Origin: Kamptonema formosum PCC 6407
Lineage (GTDB): Bacteria; Cyanobacteriota; Cyanobacteriia; Cyanobacteriales; Microcoleaceae
Assembly: GCF_000332155.1 (NCBI RefSeq)
Contig: NZ_KB235903.1
Coordinates: forward strand, 2,656,839-2,720,838
DNA: 64,000 nucleotides
Direction: 5' to 3'
Positions 47,837 through 54,869 of this stretch are shown here, piece after piece. The notes beneath the pieces are model-generated. The model saw only the letters and a program-made list of their open reading frames with translations, was not told the DNA's origin and did not search any database. The stretch's first letter is position 1; every line of letters starts with the position of its first letter. Both the position numbers and the translations under genes were made by a program.

Positions 47837-48392
47837 TTTGTTAAGAGTTAGTTGTTAAGTGGTCAGGTATAATTAAACGTAGGGTGGGCGCTCGCCGCCT
47901 CAAGAGATGTTTTTCATAGCTATAAATATTTGTCGGCGAGCGCCCACCTTACAATTTATAGCATTTATTTATGTCCACCTACTTAGTTGTTAGTTCAGGA
48001 CTTACGCACGATCGCAGGATGGCAGGGCGTTACAGATAGTTTTGCATAAGTCCTATAGTTATTGATTTTTAGCACAATTTTGCTGGTAAGTGAAGTACAG
48101 AGAAGCCGGGTTTCTTGTGTAAAAACCGATTTGTAAGGGAGAACTATAAAGAAACCCGGTTTCTGGGTTGTACTTTATCAACCTGCAATTTGCTCTATCT
48201 TTCACTATCAAAAATGTTCAACAACCATTATATAGCAATCCTAAATGAATCGTAAATTTTTTACCCCACCCCAACCCTCCCCTTGCTAAGGGGAGGGAGT
48301 AAGAAATTCACAAATGATTTAGGATTGCTATAGCAATTAGCAATTAGCAATTACCCATTACCCATTACCCATTACCCATTACCCATTACCAA
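47837..48392. repeat. Repeat-dense intergenic region with four palindromic elements
   Basis: No gene is visible in 556 bases. In order: (1) 47879-47953, gtagggtgggcgctcgccg against cggcgagcgcccaccttac; (2) 47998-48058, aggacttacgca against tgcataagtcct; (3) 48099-48168, gaagccgggtttctt against aagaaacccggtttct; (4) 48231-48332, a 102-base element with ends tatagcaatcctaaat / atttaggattgctata and an inner ccctcccctt/aaggggaggg stem. Heptamers (cattacc) follow to 48393. Confidence 0.8.
48231..48332. mobile_element. 102-bp MITE-like element
   Basis: Terminal inverted repeats of about 16 bases (tatagcaatcctaaat) flank an inner perfect stem, and ta dinucleotides form the outermost ends. It is non-coding. 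It has the size and form of a miniature inverted-repeat element. Related tatagcaa half-ends occur elsewhere in the window. Confidence 0.6.
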
Positions 48393-49445
48393 TTAAACTT
48401 GAGTAACACGAGTAATTCGAGTCCAAGCTTCAATTGTATCCTGCAAAGGTTTCGGTAAGCGATCGCGAACAATATCCGCGTATTGAGTTGTACCCGCCGT
48501 ACTCGTAAAAGTGACGGTAATAAAATCAGCCGCCCCCGTTGGCGCTGGATAATTCAATTGATTAAAACGAGCTAATTGCTGCCGTTTGAGCAACTCCTGA
48601 AACTGTTTCACCTGCTGCATGGAAACCCTGAAAACCTGACGGCCAGAATCATTGGCATTTTCCGGCCCCGCCAGTACGCGCATCAAAGTGCCATCCTCCA
48701 TCAGCACTGTTTCATAAGTGCGGCCCGTAAAACCACCACTGGCGATCGCCCGAAACACCATACCTTTTGTCAAAGGCGGCGGTAATTGTGCAGTCGGAAT
48801 CTTCACAGGTTGAAGCGAACTAGCTTGATTTTCTCTACGCAAAACTTTTCCTGTGCGATCGCTACGATAAACCCAAGTTTGGCGGCCGTCAGACAGCACA
48901 ACTCGCCAACCTTCCACCATCATTTGACCGCACAATTCATCATTTTTAGGCAGTCCCAAACAAGTATTCGGCCAAGTTTGGCGGCTGAATTCCGTAATTT
49001 TCAGTCGTCCCGCAGCAATCCCAGTTTCCTTGGACAAATCTTGACGAACAGCACTCGCAACTTGCGCCGGCAATTGATTAGCACCATTTTGCCCAGCTTG
49101 CGCCAACTCAGGGTCTACAGACATTAAATTTAATTTATTTACTTCCGGGTTTTCCGGCGATCGCTTAGCACTTACTAAAATTACACGGGGTAAAAGTCCG
49201 CGATCGCTTGCTTTTGGCATCACCAGCGGAGCCTGAAATTCATTTTGCCCTAACTCATTTTTCTCTTCCGACTGTGGATATGAGGACGGTAAATTGCCAG
49301 CATCAGCATTTGCTGTCTGTATAAACACTGGATACATTTCTAAAGCTAGAATTCCCGTCAATAGCAAAGCTAAGAAAAACGGACTAGGCTGCTTTTCAGG
49401 TTGTTTTTCAGCATTTTTCCAGGGATGTTGGGGATTTTTTTTCAT
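48393..49445 (-). CDS. Conserved cyanobacterial membrane-anchored/secreted protein
   Basis: About 350 residues from ATG 49445, which has GGAGG 6 bases upstream (in-frame GTG and ATG at 49490 and 49460 are less likely). One membrane segment (about 22-45, FFLALLLTGILALEMYPVF) is followed by an extracytoplasmic region. The middle module VRQDLSKETGIAAGRLKITE, then TWPNTCLGLP, LCGQMMVEGWRVVLSDGRQTWVYRSD, recurs in many cyanobacterial secreted proteins and has two conserved Cys. No enzyme motif is visible; function unknown. Confidence 0.78.
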   Translation of the reverse strand: MKKNPQHPWKNAEKQPEKQPSPFFLALLLTGILALEMYPVFIQTANADAGNLPSSYPQSEEKNELGQNEFQAPLVMPKASDRGLLPRVILVSAKRSPENPEVNKLNLMSVDPELAQAGQNGANQLPAQVASAVRQDLSKETGIAAGRLKITEFSRQTWPNTCLGLPKNDELCGQMMVEGWRVVLSDGRQTWVYRSDRTGKVLRRENQASSLQPVKIPTAQLPPPLTKGMVFRAIASGGFTGRTYETVLMEDGTLMRVLAGPENANDSGRQVFRVSMQQVKQFQELLKRQQLARFNQLNYPAPTGAADFITVTFTSTAGTTQYADIVRDRLPKPLQDTIEAWTRITRVTQV

Positions 49446-49837
49446 AGCCAGCCTCCGCATTACGCCGCACTCAGAAAGCACACAACTCACACAATGTACA
49501 CAGCTTTAGACTTCACCACCTTACTATTTGGTTCCGCAATCGTAAATAAAGATCCGTAAATTTTTATAATTTAGAGTAAAATACTAATGGCTAAAAAGCT
49601 CCCTGTATCAGCATTATTCCTGCTCTCCTAGATAACTAAAACCCCTCTAACTTTTAGCTTCTACTTAACTGAGACGATCATGTCCAACAAAGGGGGTTAA
49701 GCCAGATCGGGGTATAACTGTAACCACCTCTACCCCCCTCGTTGCCACAAATCAAATTTTCATCACAAATTTTATCCTCCAAACTACTCCAATAACTGAT
49801 AGCTTAAATATCAAACATCATCATTGGAGATTAACAG
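49446..49837. other. Divergent intergenic region
   Basis: A 392-base gap between divergent genes. It is AT-rich and contains promoter regions for both. A ggggttaagccagatcggggtataactg stretch near 49692 and pyrimidine-rich runs are present. I see no RNA gene, operator or repeat. Confidence 0.4.
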
Positions 49838-50470
49838 ATGGACGCTTTACTCGAAGGCGGCGCAGCTTTGCGCGATCGCGACTATACCCTGATCGTAGAT
49901 AAAAGCCAAAGTATGTCCATCTCAGACCAAGCAGACGGTAAAAGTCGCTGGGATGTCATGCAGGAGTCCGCCTTAGCACTAGCAGCTCAATGCGAACAAT
50001 TCGATCCTGATGGCATCACCCTTTACCTATTCGCAGATGATTTTAAACGTTACGACAGCACCACTGCTAGTAAAGTTGCCCAGATATTCCAAGAAAATCA
50101 GCCATCTGGCAAAACCAAGCTAGCCCCAGCTCTAAAAGATGCTACAGATAACTACTTTGAGCGTCGAGCTACAGAACGCGCCAAAGCTAACGGAGAAACA
50201 ATTATAGTAGTCACATCCGGTGAAGTCAACAATCCTCAATCAGTAAAGCAGATAATTATTGATGCCTCAAATCAGTTAGAGCGAGATGAAGAACTCGCAA
50301 TTTCACTAATTCAAGTAGGCTCCAATCAAACAGCAACAGAATTTTTCAAAATCTTGGACGATCAATTGCAGAGTGCTGGCGCTAAATTTGACATCTGCAA
50401 CACCGTCACCTTAGAACACATGGAAGATATGTCCTTGACTGACGTGCTACTCAATGCCATTGTTGATTAG
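49838..50470 (+). CDS. von Willebrand factor A domain protein
   Basis: A 210-residue single vWA domain. The MIDAS motif DKSQS sits in LIVDKSQSMSI near residue 25, with the second strand LYLFADDF and a later TSGEV loop. It binds a metal ion and probably a protein partner; there is no signal peptide, so it is cytosolic. It is first in a same-strand block with a decayed phosphatase, a SiaB-like ATPase, a STAS protein and cyclases, so it may be a scaffold or input of that signalling system. Its exact role is unknown. Confidence 0.85.
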   Translation: MDALLEGGAALRDRDYTLIVDKSQSMSISDQADGKSRWDVMQESALALAAQCEQFDPDGITLYLFADDFKRYDSTTASKVAQIFQENQPSGKTKLAPALKDATDNYFERRATERAKANGETIIVVTSGEVNNPQSVKQIIIDASNQLERDEELAISLIQVGSNQTATEFFKILDDQLQSAGAKFDICNTVTLEHMEDMSLTDVLLNAIVD

Positions 50471-50660
50471 TATCTCAATTGCAACTGCGATCGAGTTGAG
50501 AAGGGTACTAAGCTAAAATATACTCTGCACGACCGAATATCCTCTATATTCAGGGGAGGGATCGAATCAGTCTTTGGTGTTAAGGGATGTAGGTGTTGCT
50601 AGCTGAGGCTTTCTGAGAGCGTCAACTGACGTTCAGTTTAAGATTTTAAATATTGGTACC

Positions 50661-50854
50661 ATAGACTTAGGCTTTCCCATCGAGCTGGAAGTATTGCCTA
50701 TTTCGGTGAAAAAGTTAAAGTGTTCTTAAAGGCAGGGGATGTGGGAGTAATCTTCACTGATGGCATTATCGAAGCTGAAAATCTTAATGAGGCCCCGTAC
50801 AACGTCAAGTAGCTAATTGAGGCAATCAAACACAACTTGCCGCGTGGCTATTGA
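50661..50854 (+). pseudogene. Remnant of a SpoIIE/PP2C-type phosphatase
   Basis: In a 400-base gap, two blocks in different frames match the C-terminal part of a SpoIIE-like phosphatase: IDLGFPIELE at 50661, then KVFLKAGDVGVIFTDGIIEA continuing into ENLNEAPYNVK from 50696. A stop codon then interrupts LIEAIKHNLPRGY. The conserved GD and TDGI-EA-N motifs are clear. The N-terminal two-thirds and the metal-binding Asp residues are gone, and there is a frameshift plus a stop. Confidence 0.75.
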
Positions 50855-50874
50855 AATCAGATATGTTGTAATTG

Positions 50875-51552
50875 ATGACCTACGACAACATATCGGGCAA
50901 TATAAGGTCTATTATGACATCACTTTGGTGGTACGTAAGCAAAAATAAGCAGCACAATTCGGATTTAGCAACTATGATTCAGATATTTGGCGACTTCGAG
51001 GAGCCGCCTTTCACACAAGAATACTTGATCATCGGATTTTCTCCCAGTTCGTTTCCCCTAAAACAGCGATGGCGAAATAATGGTTTATCTGCTGATTTTC
51101 TTGCCGATTATTTAGCAACTTTCTTTCCCGGAAACGAACAGGAACCTGCTAGTATCGAGAAGCAAGTGCAGGTCAAAAGTGCTATCAGTTATGTTGCCAA
51201 TGAATTGCTAGAAAATGCCATGAAATTTAACGACGAAACCTGCCAGTATCCGATCAGTATTCGCCTCCACCTAGAAAGTGGTAGAGTAGCATTTCTAATG
51301 ACTAACAGCATCCCTCCCCAAGCCGTTGATAAATTTCAGGCTTACATTCAGGAGTTAACTACATCAGATCCAAATGAGCTATACATTTACCAGTTAGAAA
51401 AAAATGCTGCTGACGAAAACTGTACCGCTTCTGGTTTAGGCTTACTGACTATGATCAACGACTATGAAGCTAAGCTGGGTTGGAAGTTCGAGACTGTCCA
51501 AAAAGACCCAGAAGTTATTGCCGTAACCACAATGGTGCAGCTAACAGTATAG
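50875..51552 (+). CDS. SiaB-like ATPase/kinase (DUF6272-type)
   Basis: About 225 residues. The ATPase signs are an N-box YVANELLENAMKFN near residue 110 and a C-terminal Gly loop ASGLGLLTMINDY. These match the divergent HATPase fold of SiaB/DUF6272-like kinases rather than a canonical sensor kinase; there is no phospho-acceptor His domain. It is followed 42 bases later by a STAS gene, its expected substrate in a partner-switch system. The ATG at 50875 overlaps a TTG at 50872. The matching phosphatase upstream is a remnant. Confidence 0.75.
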   Translation: MTYDNISGNIRSIMTSLWWYVSKNKQHNSDLATMIQIFGDFEEPPFTQEYLIIGFSPSSFPLKQRWRNNGLSADFLADYLATFFPGNEQEPASIEKQVQVKSAISYVANELLENAMKFNDETCQYPISIRLHLESGRVAFLMTNSIPPQAVDKFQAYIQELTTSDPNELYIYQLEKNAADENCTASGLGLLTMINDYEAKLGWKFETVQKDPEVIAVTTMVQLTV

Positions 51553-51594
51553 GCTACTTAAGCTACCTCTAAATTTACAAGGAACTTTAAACGG

Positions 51595-51939
51595 ATGGAG
51601 ATCAAGACCGAAGATTACCGTATATGTTACGATAAAGCAACTGCAACGATTATTTTACAAGGCGCTCTCCGGCTCAGCGGCATGGAAGAGTACGCGCCTG
51701 TGGTACAGTTGCTCAACGATGTTGCTGACTCAGAACCACCCAAAATTGTGCTGAACTTGCAGGAACTAGAATTTCTCAACAGTTCTGGGATCAGTATGTT
51801 GTCGAAGTTTGCGATCAAGGTGCGTCAGAAAGGAAACGTTCAGATGCAGATTAAAGGTTCTCAGTCAATCCCCTGGCAAGGAAAGTCTTTGCGGAATCTA
51901 CTACGTCTGATGCCTACCTTGGAGCTGGAATTAAAATAG
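51595..51939 (+). CDS. STAS-domain anti-anti-sigma-like protein
   Basis: A 114-residue STAS protein. The phosphorylatable site is in LEFLNSSGISMLSKF, with Ser at the conserved place, after the strand PKIVLNLQ. In partner switching its phosphorylation by an ATPase-kinase and dephosphorylation by a PP2C enzyme sets which partner it binds. Here the kinase-like gene is directly upstream and a GGDEF gene is 17 bases downstream, so it probably regulates the cyclase as SiaC does SiaD. It ends with the family's loop plus a short helix. Confidence 0.85.
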   Translation: MEIKTEDYRICYDKATATIILQGALRLSGMEEYAPVVQLLNDVADSEPPKIVLNLQELEFLNSSGISMLSKFAIKVRQKGNVQMQIKGSQSIPWQGKSLRNLLRLMPTLELELK

Positions 51940-51956
51940 AAAGTTTGAGAGGGCGT

Positions 51957-52859
51957 ATGGCTAGTACAGGCTTTCGGCATCAGAGTATTTTTGTCAATGC
52001 ACAAAGACTGGAAGACAGGTCAAAAGAACCACCATCCAGAGAATATCTGCTTCTGGAAATAGAACAACTGCGCCAGGAACTCCAAGAGATCAAAGCCGAA
52101 AAGATGCAGTTGGATATTTTGCTGGAGGCAACCTGTGCCCGCGCTGATGCTGTAGAAGTTTTACTGCATGAATCCCATCAACAACTGCAAGCCGAAATTG
52201 CAGAACGCGAACGGGCACAAGCGGCGATGAAGGAGGCTCAAGCAGAACTTCAGTCTGTTCAGGTAACTGTCAGTACAGACAAGGCTGACATGGAAATGAT
52301 TTTAGAAACAATGAGGGAACACGGCGACTTTCTGGAAAACTTACTGCACGATCAGTGCATTCGCGACCCGGTAACTGGTCTTTTTAACCGCCGTTACTTG
52401 AAGGAGTTCCTGACAAGGGAGATCGAGCGCTCCACGCAAGCGCAGCAATCTTTGGGCATTATTATGCTCGACATTGACTACTTTAAGCGTTTTAACGACA
52501 CTTTTGGTCACGATGCAGGCGATCTTGTCCTGCAAGAATTGAGCCTATTTTTGCAAAGGTGCGTCCACAATTCAGAAATTGTTTGCCGTTACGGAGGTGA
52601 GGAGTTTGTCCTGGTTTTGCCAGAGAGTAGCTTGGAAGATGCTTACCAACGTGCTGAACAACTGCGCCAAGGTGTGAAGCAGTTAAATGTAAAATATAAC
52701 GGTCAGTCTCTTGACGTGATTACTGTTTCTTTGGGGGTAGCTTGTTTTCCAGAGCATGGTAAAACTGGTGCGGAAGCGATCCAAGCAGCAGACGTGGCTC
52801 TCTACCGCGCCAAGGCTAAAGGGCGCGATCGCGTTATCTCGGCTAGATCTAGGTTTTAA
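51957..52859 (+). CDS. Coiled-coil GGDEF diguanylate cyclase
   Basis: About 300 residues from ATG 51957, which has GAGAGG upstream; a TTG at 51945 is an alternative. A long N-terminal coiled coil (about 30-135) precedes one GGDEF domain. The active-site motif is RYGGEEFVLVLPES (GGEEF), preceded by DPVTGLFNRRYLKEFL and MLDIDYFKRFNDTFGHDAGD, all intact, so it should make c-di-GMP. The I-site position reads SSLE and lacks the RxxD form, so product inhibition may be absent. It is in the STAS operon and is probably its output. The coil resembles that of the next cyclase. Confidence 0.9.
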   Translation: MASTGFRHQSIFVNAQRLEDRSKEPPSREYLLLEIEQLRQELQEIKAEKMQLDILLEATCARADAVEVLLHESHQQLQAEIAERERAQAAMKEAQAELQSVQVTVSTDKADMEMILETMREHGDFLENLLHDQCIRDPVTGLFNRRYLKEFLTREIERSTQAQQSLGIIMLDIDYFKRFNDTFGHDAGDLVLQELSLFLQRCVHNSEIVCRYGGEEFVLVLPESSLEDAYQRAEQLRQGVKQLNVKYNGQSLDVITVSLGVACFPEHGKTGAEAIQAADVALYRAKAKGRDRVISARSRF

Positions 52860-53192
52860 AGCAACCGCCAAGGTCAGGAAAATCTTCTTAATTGCTCCAA
52901 CCATTGCTTTTATTGCATTTTCCTTCTGGCGTTATAGATAATTAAAGCCTTTTACCCTTATAAATAACTAATGTTCCTTTCTGCTTTCCGTCTTAGCCTG
53001 TGCTTGTGCCTTCCGCCTTAGCCCGTGCTTGTGCCTTCTGGCTTGTGCCTTCCACCTTAGCCTGTGCCTTTTGGCTTTTGGCTTCTGGCTTTTGCCTTCT
53101 GCTCTAACTTCATACCAATAGAAACTATGGTAGGGTGTATCACCAACTACAGTGACATATATAATCTTTGTCAAGGCGCAAATTCCAAGACA
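52860..53192. repeat. Repeat-filled gap before nucleotide cyclase gene
   Basis: It starts with agcaaccgccaaggtcagg, related to repeats at 6767 and 46158. From 52975 to 53105 it is made of ttagcctgtgcttgtgcctt and ggcttttggcttctgg-type units. An open frame through this tract (from 53064) is not trusted as the gene start. Confidence 0.7.
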
Positions 53193-54668
53193 ATGCAGGA
53201 AGAACAACTGTCTAAAGAAGAGCTACTTTTGGAGATAGAAAAACTGCGCCAAGAAGTAGAAAACCTGAAAAGGGAAAAAACTGACTTGGAAATTTTGCTG
53301 GAAACTACCTCCTTACACTCCGATAGTGTTGAAGCCGAGTTACACGATAAAGCATTAGAGGCGGTACGTGAAGGCGAGGCAAAGTTAGCTCAGTTTCTGG
53401 AAGCAATACCCGTAGGAGTAGCTGTGTTGGATGCTACTGGTAAACCCTACTACGCTAATCGCGCCGCCGTGCAATTACTTGGCAAGGGAGTTGTGCCATC
53501 AATTACAGTTTACAAAATACCCGACATTTATCAACTTTATGTCGCAAATAGCCCTCATCTTTACCCCGTTGAAGAATTGCCAATATCGCGGGCTTTGAAT
53601 GGCGAAACCTCAATGGCTGATGATATAGAAGTCCACCAAGGCGATCTGATTATACCTCTAGAAAGTAGAGGAACGCCAATATTTGATAGCAATGGTAAAG
53701 TGATCTATGCGATTTCCGTTTTTCAAGACATTAGCGATCGCAAAAAAGCAGAAGCTGAGCGCCAAAGGTTCACTAACGAACTCTTTGAGCTAAATTTGAA
53801 TTTGGAAAAAGCTCTAGATGCCGAATTAGAACTAACCGATGCTTACGGGCGGTTTGTTCCTCACCAATTTCTCTACTTTTTAGGATATGAAAGCATTGTT
53901 GATGTCAAATTAGGAGATCAAGTACAGCAGGAAATGTCAGTGCTGTTTGCTGATATTCGTGATTTCACTTCGCTTTCAGAAACTTTAACTCCAGAAGAAA
54001 ATTTTAAATTTATTAATGCTTATCTCAGTCGAATGGAGCCTGCAATTACTGAAAATAATGGTTTTATTGATAAATATATTGGCGATGCAATTATGGCTCT
54101 ATTTAATGGCGAGGCAGATGGTGCAGTTCAATCTGGAATTTCGATGCTGCAAACTCTGGCAGATTACAATCAACAGCGCCAAAATTCGGGCTACGTGCCG
54201 ATTAAAATTGGGGTGGGGATCAATACAGGTACTTTGATGCTAGGTACTGTGGGTGGACAAAACCGGATGGACAGTACAGTTATTAGTGATGCTGTTAATT
54301 TAGCATCTAGGATTGAAGGGTTGACGAAAGAGTACGGGGTGCAAATGTTAATTTCTAACCAAACATTTTCGCGCTTACATAATCCTGCGGATTATTCTAT
54401 CCGTATCGTTGACCAAGTAAAGGTTAAGGGGAAGTCAGAGTTTGTGACAGTGTACGAAGTATTTGATTCTGACCCCCCAGAAGTTCGAGAAGGTAAGTTA
54501 GGAACTTTGAAAAGATATGAGGAAGCTATGTTGCTTTACCATCAGAAGAGCGTGAGAGAGGCGGGCAAACTGTTTGAAGAATGTTTGCAAAAAAACCCTG
54601 AAGATCGGGTGTCTCAAATTTATCTAAAACGGTGTCGAGATTGGCGATCCCTACTCAAAGATTTTTAG
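53193..54668 (+). CDS. PAS-containing class III adenylate/guanylate cyclase
   Basis: About 491 residues from ATG 53193; an earlier in-frame ATG at 53064 lies in simple repeats. Order: coiled coil (about 1-60), PAS (about 70-185, ending FQDISDRKKAEAE), a short linker, and a class III cyclase domain (about 235-425). The metal-binding Asp residues are in LFADIRDFTSLSE and KYIGDAIMALF, and SDAVNLASRIEGLTKEYG is also intact. A C-terminal ~60-residue TPR-like tail (YEEAMLLYHQKS, FEECLQKNPEDR) is typical of cyanobacterial cyclases. ATP versus GTP preference is not clear. The coil matches that of the GGDEF protein upstream. Confidence 0.88.
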   Translation: MQEEQLSKEELLLEIEKLRQEVENLKREKTDLEILLETTSLHSDSVEAELHDKALEAVREGEAKLAQFLEAIPVGVAVLDATGKPYYANRAAVQLLGKGVVPSITVYKIPDIYQLYVANSPHLYPVEELPISRALNGETSMADDIEVHQGDLIIPLESRGTPIFDSNGKVIYAISVFQDISDRKKAEAERQRFTNELFELNLNLEKALDAELELTDAYGRFVPHQFLYFLGYESIVDVKLGDQVQQEMSVLFADIRDFTSLSETLTPEENFKFINAYLSRMEPAITENNGFIDKYIGDAIMALFNGEADGAVQSGISMLQTLADYNQQRQNSGYVPIKIGVGINTGTLMLGTVGGQNRMDSTVISDAVNLASRIEGLTKEYGVQMLISNQTFSRLHNPADYSIRIVDQVKVKGKSEFVTVYEVFDSDPPEVREGKLGTLKRYEEAMLLYHQKSVREAGKLFEECLQKNPEDRVSQIYLKRCRDWRSLLKDF

Positions 54669-54786
54669 GCAAGGTAAAGGGCAAAAAAGTTTTCCCTGCT
54701 GGATTGTTAAAAAATAAAAAATAAAGTGTTGTGCAAAGTGCCATAATCATCGTAATATTTAAAGTCAAGACTTACATAGTTATGAT

Positions 54787-54840
54787 GTAACGCCGCCCTC
54801 TGGGCGGTTAAAGATACCGGCCAGGGCGGCGTTACGGATA
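54787..54840. repeat. Hairpin repeat, copy C (gtaacgccgccc...ggcggcgttac)
   Basis: gtaacgccgccctctgggcg pairs with accggccagggcggcgttac across taaagat. It is the third copy of the family at 26703 and 32739. It lies 30 bases before the substrate-binding-protein gene and could form a leader hairpin. Confidence 0.75.
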
Positions 54841-54869
54841 TTAGTCCTAATAAAGTTAAAAACGATCTG

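Noticed and set aside
53064-53192. Upstream start for the nucleotide cyclase
   Set aside because: The segment is translated simple repeat; the paralogous coil begins after ATG 53193.
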